In this document: one piece after another, positions 17,029 through 25,729 of the stretch
Numbering within the stretch: position 1 is the first letter of the stretch
Layout: each line of letters starts with the position of its first letter
Source: an uncultured Draconibacterium sp.
GTDB taxonomy: Bacteria; Bacteroidota; Bacteroidia; Bacteroidales; Prolixibacteraceae
Direction: 5' to 3'
NCBI RefSeq assembly: GCF_963675065.1
Contig: NZ_OY775906.1
Span: forward strand, 3,636,001 to 3,700,000
DNA length: 64,000 bases
Notes under the pieces: model-generated
The model's database searches: none
Seen by the model: only the letters and a program-made list of their open reading frames with translations
Told to the model about the DNA's origin: nothing
Position numbers and translations under genes: made by a program

Positions 17029-18678
17029 ATGGAAGCAACACTGATATATCTGCTTAACGCATCGGGCGGAATTGTTTTGTTTTACCTGGTGTACTGGTTG
17101 TTTTTGCGCCACGAAACTTTTCACGCTGCCAACCGCTGGTTTCTTGTTGCCTCATTATGTATTGCAACTATTTTACCTTTAATTCCAGTGCGATACGAGG
17201 TTTTGGTTGAGGCAGCCAACGGAGCAAAAACCGGTGCACATACAATTGCCGATACGTTTAAAAATATTCCGGTATTTAAAGGAGCGGAAGAAAGTACCAC
17301 AGCCTTTAGCTGGCAGCAGGCCATTCTGCTGATATACCTCACCGGGGCCGCGATTTTCCTGCTTCGTTTACTTACCCAAACTCTTATTCTCATTCATTTA
17401 ATGATAAAACACCGCGTAACTTCGCTTAACGGAATGCGCGTTGTAGAAAACCAAAAATACGGACTCCCCTTCTCATTTTTTAATATTGTTTTTATCAATC
17501 CGAAATTTCATACACAGGACGACCTGCCGGAAATTCTGGCTCACGAAAAAGTGCACATTCGTGAGAATCACTGGTTCGACCTGCTTTTTATAGAACTGTT
17601 AACAGTCATCTTTTGGTTCAACCCATTTATTTGGATGTTTGAACGAGCAATTAAACAAAACCATGAGTACCTGGCCGACAAAGGTGTTCTTGCGCAGGGA
17701 CACACTGTGGGCCGTTACCAGGCTTTATTAGTAAACCAGCTGATGGGCATGCAAATTATTGGAATTACCAATAATCTGAATTTTGCCCTTAGCACAAATC
17801 GATTAAAAATGATGACGAAAAAGAAAACATCGGCCCGCCGGCTGATACGATTTATCTGGGCACTGCCCGCTCTTGCGCTGTTGTTGTTCGCTTTTGCCGA
17901 ACCACAATACAGTTACACCGAAACGGAGATTGTTGGAAACGAGCTAATTCCTGCCGATACACAATCGGGTAAACAATTGACCATTCACGGAAAAGTTGTT
18001 TCGAAAGAAACCGGGGAAGCAATTCCCGGAGCCTCGATTGTTATTAAAGGAACAACTGTTGGGCATGTATCTGACCGCGATGGAACTTTCACTCTCGTTG
18101 ATCACAATCCAACTGTAAAAGCTGATGGAAGTTTAAGTACTGAAGTTGTGGTTTCGTTTGTTGGCATGAAAACCGTTGCGAATACAATATCTGCGTCAGG
18201 TTCCGGAGTGGACAAAGCGAAGTATACTTTTAAAATGGAGGACGAAATTATTGTTATTTCTACCCTTGTTCCTCCGCCACCACCGCCGGTAATAAAAGGT
18301 GAAGAAAAACTTGTTAAAAAAGGAGAAACTAATGTTCCGCCGCCACCGCCGCCACCTGCTGTTAACGGAGAAAAAGAAGTATTCTTTATTGTGGAAGATA
18401 TGCCTGAATATCCAGGAGGTCAAACTGCATTGGCAATATTAGTTCAGAAGATGCAAAAAAAACTGACAAAAGAGAAGAACATTAAAGGAAATGCCAAAGT
18501 TCTATTTACGGTAAATGCTAAAGGCGAAGTAAGCGACATTAAAATTGTAGAAAAAGATAACGATGCTGCAGCAAAAGGAGCTTATGCGATTGCAAGCCAA
18601 CTGGACGACTGGAAACCGGGGAAACAGCGTGGCAAGGCTGTGCCTGTGAAGTTTTTACTTCCTATTGAGTTTAAATAA
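17029..18678 (+). CDS. M56 family membrane metallopeptidase with carboxypeptidase-regulatory-like and TonB C-terminal domains
   Basis: A BlaR1-like sensor protease of 549 residues. Three transmembrane segments lie near residues 5-25, 35-50 and 95-120. The cytosolic zinc protease loop carries HEKVH (His172, Glu173, His176), followed by ENHWFD and NHEYLADKGVL. A fourth membrane segment near 272-292 leads to a periplasmic part. This holds a carboxypeptidase-regulatory-like beta domain (about 318-400, HGKVVSKETGEAIPGASIVI), two polyproline stretches (about 413-450) and a TonB C-terminal domain (about 457-549, beginning MPEYPGGQ). It should cleave or inactivate the BlaI repressor upstream; the TonB domain suggests contact with an outer membrane receptor. 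The inducing signal is not visible. Confidence 0.92.
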   Translation: MEATLIYLLNASGGIVLFYLVYWLFLRHETFHAANRWFLVASLCIATILPLIPVRYEVLVEAANGAKTGAHTIADTFKNIPVFKGAEESTTAFSWQQAILLIYLTGAAIFLLRLLTQTLILIHLMIKHRVTSLNGMRVVENQKYGLPFSFFNIVFINPKFHTQDDLPEILAHEKVHIRENHWFDLLFIELLTVIFWFNPFIWMFERAIKQNHEYLADKGVLAQGHTVGRYQALLVNQLMGMQIIGITNNLNFALSTNRLKMMTKKKTSARRLIRFIWALPALALLLFAFAEPQYSYTETEIVGNELIPADTQSGKQLTIHGKVVSKETGEAIPGASIVIKGTTVGHVSDRDGTFTLVDHNPTVKADGSLSTEVVVSFVGMKTVANTISASGSGVDKAKYTFKMEDEIIVISTLVPPPPPPVIKGEEKLVKKGETNVPPPPPPPAVNGEKEVFFIVEDMPEYPGGQTALAILVQKMQKKLTKEKNIKGNAKVLFTVNAKGEVSDIKIVEKDNDAAAKGAYAIASQLDDWKPGKQRGKAVPVKFLLPIEFK

Positions 18679-18706
18679 CGGAAAACAAAATACCATTTAA
18701 GTAATT

Positions 18707-18739
18707 CACCCGTTGGCTTTTAGTCATCGGGTGTTTTTT
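18707..18739 (+). terminator. Rho-independent terminator
   Basis: CACCCG pairs with CGGGTG, with a further four-pair inner stem around a TTTTA loop, followed by six T. It ends the BlaI-M56 transcript. Confidence 0.8.
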
Positions 18740-18767
18740 ATAACTTGCTATTCTGAAAACCAATGTG

Positions 18768-19337
18768 ATGCAGAAAAAGTATTTTAAAAATACGGGCGAG
18801 TGGGAAAAGTGGCTCGAACAAAACCACGATAAAGAAAAGGAACTGTTTCTGCTCTATTACAAAAAGCACACCGGTAAACCATGCATTTCTTACGACGATT
18901 CAGTAAAAACAGCCCTGTGTTACGGCTGGATCGATGGTTTGGTAAACCGTATCGACGATGAATGTTATACCCGACGATTCACACCACGGAATGTAAAAAG
19001 TATTTGGTCAGAATCAAACAAAAAACGTGTTGCCGAATTACTGAAAGAAGGGAAAATGAAACCTGCCGGATTAAAACTGGTAGAAGCAGCAAAAAAGAAT
19101 GGCAATTGGGATAAAGTGATTGAGCCACCGAAAGTTGATACTACTCCTTCTGCCGCATTTAAATCGGCACTTGGCGAAAACCCTGAAGCTAAAGTATTTT
19201 ATGATTCGTTGGCTACCAACCATAAAAACCAGTTTGTTATTTGGATTAACATGGCTAAACGTGCAGAAACTAAAGAGAAGCGGATTAAGGAATCGATTGA
19301 GTTGTTGAATAATAAAAAGAAGTTAGGGTTAAAATAA
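18768..19337 (+). CDS. YdeI/OmpD-associated family protein
   Basis: A 189-residue cytoplasmic protein of the YdeI family. Seen: WEKWLEQNHDKEKELFLLYYKKHTGKPCISYDD, TALCYGWIDGLVNRIDDECYTRRFTPR, SIWSESNKKRVAELLKEGKMKPAGL and the C-terminal NHKNQFVIWINMAKRAETKEKRI block, all typical of the family. The start is the ATG at 18768 (a GTG lies one codon earlier). In other bacteria relatives have been linked to peptide resistance or named bacteriocin-protection proteins, but the biochemical role is unclear. Confidence 0.9.
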   Translation: MQKKYFKNTGEWEKWLEQNHDKEKELFLLYYKKHTGKPCISYDDSVKTALCYGWIDGLVNRIDDECYTRRFTPRNVKSIWSESNKKRVAELLKEGKMKPAGLKLVEAAKKNGNWDKVIEPPKVDTTPSAAFKSALGENPEAKVFYDSLATNHKNQFVIWINMAKRAETKEKRIKESIELLNNKKKLGLK

Positions 19338-19345
19338 GAAGCTAT

Positions 19346-19380
19346 AAAAAACGAAAGGCCGGTTCAACAACCAGCCCTTT
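19346..19380 (-). terminator. Possible terminator for the glucan-degradation operon
   Basis: AAAGGCCGGTT and AACCAGCCCTTT form an imperfect hairpin. On the minus strand it is followed by TTTCGTTTTTT. It lies about 190 bp after the stop of the lipoprotein GH13 gene. No T run follows on the plus strand. Confidence 0.45.
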
Positions 19381-19525
19381 CTCAATCAACCTAAACCTAA
19401 ACTAAACCAAAAACCAAACCATCTTTTATGGTATGTAAATCTTTATGGAAAAAGATTTGTAACACTAAAACACCTGTTGGTTAAAAAGGTTTACCGAAAT
19501 GTGATTTTTTTGTCGGAATGCAAAG

Positions 19526-19560
19526 ATTTCTCGCAGATTACGCTAAATCCGCTGAATTCT
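19526..19560. repeat. CGCAGATTACGC-type dispersed repeat, copy 1
   Basis: CGCAGATTACGC at 19532-19543 sits in a stretch of the form TTCTCGCAGATTACGCTAAA. Related copies are at 21459-21530 and 59816-59891. It overlaps no gene. Confidence 0.55.
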
Positions 19561-19567
19561 TGCTGGG

Positions 19568-21448
19568 CTATTCTACAAGATCTGCAAGCAAATCCATTTT
19601 CAAAATGACCGATTCCAGCCCTGATAATGCTATCTCAACCTTACCCTTTCCATTTTTCACCTCCAGTACCAATTCATCTTCATTTGCCAGTTGGTCAGTT
19701 AGTTTATACAAACCGTCTGTTAAATGCATGGCCTTTAGTGTTTTTTCATCCAGTTTCAATTGAAATTTGTGCGAAGTTTCTTCGAAATTACTCACCACTA
19801 TCAAACGGTCATCTCCGTTCCAGCGAACAAACGAAAACACTTTATCGGTGTATCCCTCTGTGTTTTGGCGGTTATACAAATGGATTTCTTTGTACTCACC
19901 CATCAATGCCGCAGATTGTGCCGAGAAACTCAACAGATTTTTGTAAAACGAATTCAGTTCTATTTCTGAATCAGAAAGCTGGGCACCATCAAATTTCCCA
20001 TTGTTCATCCAGCGTTGATGGGCAGGCACACCACAATAATCAAAAATCGAAGTTCGTGTTTCATCGCCAAAACCCATGTCGTCATCGCCGGGTTCGCCCA
20101 CATTTTGCCCAAAATAAATCATAGTTGGCGAAGTGCTCAAACAGGTTGATACCACCATCGCCGGTTTTCCTTTCTCGGCTTTTCCGGCAAAACCGGCACT
20201 GGCAATACGCTGCTCATCGTGATTTTCCAAAAAGTGCAACATATGGTGTTCAATATCTTGCAAGCCATCGTAAATCGCCGGCAAATTATCGGTGCTTCCG
20301 TGTCCTTGCATAATGTGTTTTAGCGTGTCGTACAACTCCACTTTGTCGTACAGGTAATCCATTTTCCCTTTATGAATATAGTCGCGATATAGGGCAGGAT
20401 TATAAACTTCCGCCAACAGAAACGCATCCGGGTTTTTCATTTTCAATGCAGAATTCATATAACTCCAGAATTCCACCGGAACCATTTCAGCCATATCGTA
20501 ACGGAAACCATCTACTCCTTTATCCATCCAGTAAATGGCAATATCCCTGAATTTCTTCCACGAATCCGGCACATCTTTATTCTGCCAGAACTCGAAATGA
20601 GCTTTGCAATCTTCCCTGTCGAAACCTTCCAGCAGCAGATCAAAGTCATAAGTTCCATCGGGCTTTACGCCATAATTTACTTTTACCGTTTCGTACCAGT
20701 CATAAAATCCGGGTTGAGCTAAGCGCGCTCCGTTGCCCGTCCATTTGGCGGGATTTTCATCAAATTTCCCATCAGCCAGTGGATGGTCATCGCCTCCCAA
20801 AGGCTGGTAACCGTTCAAAAATTCCGGAACCTGAAATGCCTCGCCGGGAATGTAATAGAAGTTATTGTCGCGTTTGTATTCCACCGAAGTATCGTCGTTC
20901 TCGCCAAAATCAGCAACTCCTTCAGGTTTCGAAATCGACTGGTAATTTCGGGCAACGTGATTAGGAACAATGTCGATGATTACCTTCATGCCGTGCTGGT
21001 GAGTTCGTTCGATTAAGGCTTCAAATTCTGCCAATCGGTTTGCCGGATCAACAGCCAGATCGGGATTTACGTTATAATAATCCTTCACCGCATAAGGCGA
21101 ACCAGCGCGGCCTTTTACCACATCGGGATCGTCGTTTGAAATGCCATAATCGCTATAATCGGTTATCACATCATGATGCGGAACACCCGTATACCAAATG
21201 TGCGTAACACCCATCGATTTAATTTCTTCCAATGCACGGTCGGTAAAGTCGTTGAACTTACCCACCCCGTTTTCTTCAATAGTTCCCCATGGTTTATTGG
21301 TGGTGTTGGTATTTCCGAACAAACGGGAAAACACCTGGTAAACCACATATTTTCCTTCCGGTGAATCGGTTTTTTCTGGTTTTTGTTGATGATTGGGCTG
21401 GCAGGCAAATAACACCAGAATTAAAAGGATGGATGTTAGTTTTTTCAT
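19568..21448 (-). CDS. Lipoprotein GH13 alpha-amylase family enzyme
   Basis: A 626-residue glycoside hydrolase family 13 enzyme that cleaves alpha-1,4-glucan linkages. The lipoprotein signal MKKLTSILLILVLFAC places it on the periplasmic or outer surface. The (beta/alpha)8 barrel spans roughly residues 30-520. Conserved regions are VIDIVPNHVAR, GFRYDMAE (nucleophile Asp318), LLAEVYN (acid/base Glu347) and ENHDEQR (Asp411). An inserted B domain and a C-terminal beta domain are present. It is the last gene of the MFS-GH65-GH13-GH13 operon, 93 bp after the preceding gene, and is flanked on both sides by copies of a dispersed repeat. Exact specificity (amylase or maltogenic enzyme) is not readable. 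Confidence 0.92.
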   Translation of the reverse strand: MKKLTSILLILVLFACQPNHQQKPEKTDSPEGKYVVYQVFSRLFGNTNTTNKPWGTIEENGVGKFNDFTDRALEEIKSMGVTHIWYTGVPHHDVITDYSDYGISNDDPDVVKGRAGSPYAVKDYYNVNPDLAVDPANRLAEFEALIERTHQHGMKVIIDIVPNHVARNYQSISKPEGVADFGENDDTSVEYKRDNNFYYIPGEAFQVPEFLNGYQPLGGDDHPLADGKFDENPAKWTGNGARLAQPGFYDWYETVKVNYGVKPDGTYDFDLLLEGFDREDCKAHFEFWQNKDVPDSWKKFRDIAIYWMDKGVDGFRYDMAEMVPVEFWSYMNSALKMKNPDAFLLAEVYNPALYRDYIHKGKMDYLYDKVELYDTLKHIMQGHGSTDNLPAIYDGLQDIEHHMLHFLENHDEQRIASAGFAGKAEKGKPAMVVSTCLSTSPTMIYFGQNVGEPGDDDMGFGDETRTSIFDYCGVPAHQRWMNNGKFDGAQLSDSEIELNSFYKNLLSFSAQSAALMGEYKEIHLYNRQNTEGYTDKVFSFVRWNGDDRLIVVSNFEETSHKFQLKLDEKTLKAMHLTDGLYKLTDQLANEDELVLEVKNGKGKVEIALSGLESVILKMDLLADLVE

Positions 21449-21454
21449 GATATT

Positions 21455-21540
21455 AGAACGCAGATTACACGGATTTAATCGAGAAACGCAGATATGATCA
21501 GAACGAATCTGTTCAATCTGCGTCCTCAGTGTTCAAATTT
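21455..21540. repeat. CGCAGATTACGC-type dispersed repeat, copy 2
   Basis: The 93-bp gap between the two GH13 genes is made almost entirely of this repeat: CGCAGATTACAC at 21459-21470, CGCAGAT at 21487-21493 and the inverted AATCTGCG at 21515-21522. It can form hairpins within the operon transcript. Confidence 0.55.
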
Positions 21541-21541
21541 C

Positions 21542-23380
21542 TTATTTATTCAATTCAACTATTATAGCTGATTTTGCAGGAACCGTAACTTCCGAGAGTT
21601 CTGAAATGGTGTTACCCGAGATAATTTCTTTACCCGATTTATAACCATCCATCACTTCATTAAAACGATCGGTTTTGATGGTTTTTGCTTCGGTGTTTTT
21701 ATTCAGAATAACCATCACAGCTTCGTCATCAGTATAGCGGAAAAAAGTATATGTTCCATCTTCAGGAACAAAGTGCATCAATTTCCCATCGTGAATTACA
21801 TCGGCATTTTTTCGCCAGTTCTGGATTTTAGACACATAATGCTGCATATCCTTGGCTGCATCGCTCATTCCTTCGCCGGTAAACGCATTTACTTTGTCGC
21901 CTACCCAACCGCCGGGATAATCAGCACGAATATCGCCGTGCTCACTTCCGTCGTGGCGCATCAGAATTTCGGTACCGTAATAAATTTGCGGAATTCCACG
22001 GGTAGTTAAAAAGAACACCACTCCCATTTTCAGCAAATCCGCATCTTCGCCCACCTGAACATAGAAACGCGACATATCGTGGTTGTCCGGGAAAATGGTC
22101 AGTTTGTAAGGATCAGGATATAAAAAGTCGTTAGCCAATGTATTATAAATCTGAATCAACCCAAAGTCGAAACTTTCTTCGTTGCGTAATCCTTCAGAAA
22201 CCGCACTCTGCAATGGAAAATCCATCATACTTGGTGCATAATTCTTATAACCGTCCTGGTTGAGTTTTCCCTTTTGCCAGTAGGAAACAATGGCCGGATT
22301 AGTGGTCCACTCTTCTCCAACCACATTAAAATCAGGGTATTCTTCTAACAATTCTTTTGTCCAATCGCTCATCATATTCTTGTCGGGATAAGGCCATGTA
22401 TCTTGTCTAATTCCCTCCAAACCAACATATTCAACCCACCAAATACTGTTTTGAATAAGGTATTTTGCAAGGAAGGGATTTTTCTGGTTCATGTCGGGCA
22501 TTGCGCTTACAAACCACCCGTCCACCATTGCTTTTTTATCCGCTTCCGAAGCGTGTGGATCTTCATTCACCGTACGGCGGTGAGTGGTAATCTTCATTTC
22601 CGGGTAATTGTTGATCCAGTCTTTCATAGGCATATCATGCATCCACCAGTGTTCCGATCCACAGTGATTAAAGATTAAATCCATAATCAGTTTCATTCCG
22701 CGCTTATCCAGCTCTTCATTTAGTTCGCGATACTCATCGTTAGAGCCATATCTTCTATCAACCTGGTAAAAATCGGTGCAGGCATAACCGTGGTACGATG
22801 CTTCGGGCATATCGTTTTCCAGCACAGGGTTTAACCAAACGGCTGTAAACCCCATGTTTTGCAGGTAATCCAGCGAGTTTATGATTCCGCGAATATCCCC
22901 ACCATGGCGGCCATAGTTATAATCACGGTCTAGACCTTCTTTCATTCCTTCCACCTCGTCATTGCCGGTATCGCCATTCACAAACCGGTCAGGTGTGATC
23001 AGATATATTACGTCAGAAGAATTAAAACCTTCTCTTTTTGCGGATCCATTTTCGCGGTCCCACAATTCGTAGTTGTAGCTATCTACAACTTTATCGCCTT
23101 GTTTAAATTGAATTTCAAATTCGCCGGCTTCTACATCTTTTGCCAGCTTCAGATCGACAAAGAGGTAGTTCGGATTTTCCACTTTTGTGGTGGCCTCCAA
23201 CCTTACTCCCGGGTAATCGATCACCACATCGGTTTTTGATATATCCTCACCATAAATCATTAATTGTAAGTCGGGATTTTTCATTCCTGCCCACCAGTTT
23301 GGCGGTTCAACCCGTGCTACTTCCTGGCCCAATACATTCAGGGTAAGAAGGATGATAAACAAAGTGATAAGTTTCTTCAT
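21542..23380 (-). CDS. Exported GH13 cyclomaltodextrinase / neopullulanase-like enzyme (SusA-like)
   Basis: A 612-residue GH13 enzyme that trims cyclodextrins, pullulan or maltodextrins to short sugars. A signal peptide (MKKLITLFIILLTLNVLGQ) predicts a periplasmic protein. An N-terminal Ig-like domain of the cyclomaltodextrinase type starts at VEPPNWWAGMKNPDLQLMIYG (residues 24-44), as in SusA. The barrel carries LIMDLIFNHCG, GIRQDTWPY (nucleophile Asp327), VGEEW (acid/base Glu356) and FPDNHDMSRF (Asp435). The C-terminal beta domain ends in VPAKSAIIVEL. It lies between the GH65 gene and the lipoprotein GH13 gene in the operon. Confidence 0.93.
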   Translation of the reverse strand: MKKLITLFIILLTLNVLGQEVARVEPPNWWAGMKNPDLQLMIYGEDISKTDVVIDYPGVRLEATTKVENPNYLFVDLKLAKDVEAGEFEIQFKQGDKVVDSYNYELWDRENGSAKREGFNSSDVIYLITPDRFVNGDTGNDEVEGMKEGLDRDYNYGRHGGDIRGIINSLDYLQNMGFTAVWLNPVLENDMPEASYHGYACTDFYQVDRRYGSNDEYRELNEELDKRGMKLIMDLIFNHCGSEHWWMHDMPMKDWINNYPEMKITTHRRTVNEDPHASEADKKAMVDGWFVSAMPDMNQKNPFLAKYLIQNSIWWVEYVGLEGIRQDTWPYPDKNMMSDWTKELLEEYPDFNVVGEEWTTNPAIVSYWQKGKLNQDGYKNYAPSMMDFPLQSAVSEGLRNEESFDFGLIQIYNTLANDFLYPDPYKLTIFPDNHDMSRFYVQVGEDADLLKMGVVFFLTTRGIPQIYYGTEILMRHDGSEHGDIRADYPGGWVGDKVNAFTGEGMSDAAKDMQHYVSKIQNWRKNADVIHDGKLMHFVPEDGTYTFFRYTDDEAVMVILNKNTEAKTIKTDRFNEVMDGYKSGKEIISGNTISELSEVTVPAKSAIIVELNK

Positions 23381-23401
23381 TTTATACTGTTTAAGTCGTT
23401 T

Positions 23402-25711
23402 CTACTTTTTAATTTCAAGTGTCGAATTTCCGGCAATCTTGTGCTCGAGTCCCCAAACTGTTGCCACCACATCAACTTCAGAATGATTAATTATCAAAAA
23501 CAATTCGCGTTGTTTTTTTACCTCCAGATGTGCACCTCCAAAATCGATACGGAATCCATATGATTTCCACGATTCTGGTAAGAACGGATTAAAAGTGAGC
23601 TTGTTATTCACTACCCGCATTCCACCAAATGCCATCACAAACGACATCCATGTTCCGCCCATACTGGTAATATGCAGACCGTCTTCGGTGTCGTTATTGT
23701 AATCATCCAAATCGAGCCGCGACGTGCGTAAATACATTTCGTAAGCTTTATCCTGATAACCTATCTTCGCTGCCAGAATTGCGTGAACACATGGCGACAA
23801 CGACGATTCATGTACCGTTAAAGGCTCGTAAAAATCGAAATGTCGTTTCAGCTCTTCGGTAGTAAAATTCTCCTGAAACAGATACAAACTCTGCAAAGTA
23901 TCGGCCTGTTTAATGTAGGGCGCACGTAAAATGCGGTCCCACGACCAGTTTTGGTTTATGGGTAAATCCTCCGCCGGAAGTTCAGCCACCGGGGTCAAAT
24001 CCTTATCCAGAAATCCATCCTGTTGCAGATAAATACCGCGTTTCTCATCCCTGGCGAAATACATTTTATCAATGATATCTTTCCAGCGCGCAGTTTCATT
24101 TAACTCGTTGAATTTCCATTTTTTTACCAATTCCTCGAACAGGAACGGGAACTCCTTTTTCAGGTATTCAATGGCTTCCAGCGTATATTTCAAAGTCCAC
24201 ACGGCCAGGTAGCTGGTGTGGAAGTTATTGTTTACGTTGTTTTCGTACTCGTTTGGCCCGGTAACGCCCAGCATGACATACTTTTCTTTATCGACCGACC
24301 AGTTTACACGCTGGCTCCAAAAACGACTAATACCCAGCAACACCTCAAAACCCATTGGGGCAAGGTATTCTCTATCGCCGGTGTAATTTATATAATCGAA
24401 AATGGCGTAGGCGATGGCTCCGTTTCGGTGAATCTCTTCAAAAGTAATTTCCCACTCGTTATGGCACTCTTCACCGTTTATGGTTACCATTGGGTACAAG
24501 GCAGCCCCATTTTTAAAGCCGAGTTTTTCGGCATTTTCGATGGCTTTTTCCAAATGTTTGCGACGATAAACCAGCAAGTTTCGCGAAACTTTTTGAGGCG
24601 CGGTACTCAGGTAAAACGGCAAACAATATGCCTCCGTATCCCAATAAGTTACACCGCCGTATTTTTCGCCGGTAAATCCTTTTGGCCCAATATTCAGCCG
24701 TTCATCTTCGCCCGAATAAGTTTGATTGAGCTGAAAAATGTTAAAGCGAATACCCTGCTGGGCAGCAATATCGCCTTCAATTTTGATATCGCTGGTTGAC
24801 CATTTTTGCAGCCAGCGGTTTTTATGACTATCGAACAGGGCATCGAAACCGGCTTCAACAGCCAGATCAACAGCTTCTTTTGCCTTTTCAGGAAGCGATT
24901 CCTTTTCATAATCAAGGGAAGAAACAGTAGAAGAGAATTTCTCAACTACTATTTCATCACCCTTCTCTACCGAGACAATTTGAGATGCCTCGACATATTT
25001 CTCCCTTTCCCCGTTCGTAATATCTGTGTCTACTTTATTTCCGTTTTTTAGCAGCTGAAACCACATTCCGGTACTTACCTGAAATCCTGTTTTTAAGGTT
25101 TCAACGGTGAGGTATCCTTCCGGACCGCCAACGGCACGGGCAACCTCCACCCAAAATTTCTCGTCGTAATTCGAGTCTTCGTTCACCACATCGCCATCGA
25201 GGTAGGGCGTAACTTTTATCTCACCGTCAAAGTTCAGCGCTTTTACCGTGTATCGAATAGCGCCAATCTCTGTAGCAACAGTGTTTACAAAGCGGTGCGA
25301 ACAAACCTCAACCTGGCTACCGTTTTGCAACTCGGCAACAAAACAACGCGTTAACAAACCGTGTTGCATGTCGAGCTCGCGTTTAAACGAAAGTACTTTT
25401 GCTTTTGCCAAATCAAGTTCCTCACCATTAATGGTAACTCCTATTCCAATCCAGTTGGTTGAATTAATGATTTTAGCAAAATACTCCGGATAGCCGTTTT
25501 TCCACCATCCCACACGGGTTTTGTCGGGATAATAAATACCGGCTACGTATGTTCCGTTCAGCGTGTCGCCTGAATACCTCTCCTCGAAATTGGCGCGCTG
25601 GCCCATTTTCCCGTTTCCGATACTAAAGATACTTTCGGAAATCCGGTTATGTTCAGGAACAAAACCCTCTTCAACTATTTTCCAGTCGTGATGAATGATA
25701 TAATTCTTCAT
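23402..25711 (-). CDS. GH65 family disaccharide phosphorylase, probably maltose phosphorylase
   Basis: A 769-residue GH65 enzyme; the family phosphorolyses maltose, kojibiose, trehalose or related sugars to beta-glucose 1-phosphate and glucose. It has no signal peptide, so it is cytoplasmic. Seen: the N-terminal beta-sandwich (SESIFSIGNGKMGQRANFEE), the linker, the (alpha/alpha)6 barrel with KGFTGEKYGGVTYWDTEAY and VTGPNEYENNVNNNF, whose Glu488 matches the family catalytic acid, and a short C-terminal beta domain. The location next to a maltose-type importer and GH13 enzymes favours maltose as substrate. No beta-phosphoglucomutase gene accompanies it, unlike many such operons. Confidence 0.93.
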   Translation of the reverse strand: MKNYIIHHDWKIVEEGFVPEHNRISESIFSIGNGKMGQRANFEERYSGDTLNGTYVAGIYYPDKTRVGWWKNGYPEYFAKIINSTNWIGIGVTINGEELDLAKAKVLSFKRELDMQHGLLTRCFVAELQNGSQVEVCSHRFVNTVATEIGAIRYTVKALNFDGEIKVTPYLDGDVVNEDSNYDEKFWVEVARAVGGPEGYLTVETLKTGFQVSTGMWFQLLKNGNKVDTDITNGEREKYVEASQIVSVEKGDEIVVEKFSSTVSSLDYEKESLPEKAKEAVDLAVEAGFDALFDSHKNRWLQKWSTSDIKIEGDIAAQQGIRFNIFQLNQTYSGEDERLNIGPKGFTGEKYGGVTYWDTEAYCLPFYLSTAPQKVSRNLLVYRRKHLEKAIENAEKLGFKNGAALYPMVTINGEECHNEWEITFEEIHRNGAIAYAIFDYINYTGDREYLAPMGFEVLLGISRFWSQRVNWSVDKEKYVMLGVTGPNEYENNVNNNFHTSYLAVWTLKYTLEAIEYLKKEFPFLFEELVKKWKFNELNETARWKDIIDKMYFARDEKRGIYLQQDGFLDKDLTPVAELPAEDLPINQNWSWDRILRAPYIKQADTLQSLYLFQENFTTEELKRHFDFYEPLTVHESSLSPCVHAILAAKIGYQDKAYEMYLRTSRLDLDDYNNDTEDGLHITSMGGTWMSFVMAFGGMRVVNNKLTFNPFLPESWKSYGFRIDFGGAHLEVKKQRELFLIINHSEVDVVATVWGLEHKIAGNSTLEIKK

Positions 25712-25729
25712 CTCAGTGTTTTTAATTTT

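Noticed and set aside
24218..24799. 193-codon plus-strand frame opposite the GH65 gene
   Set aside because: It is antisense to the catalytic region of GH65 and shows no recognisable protein features.
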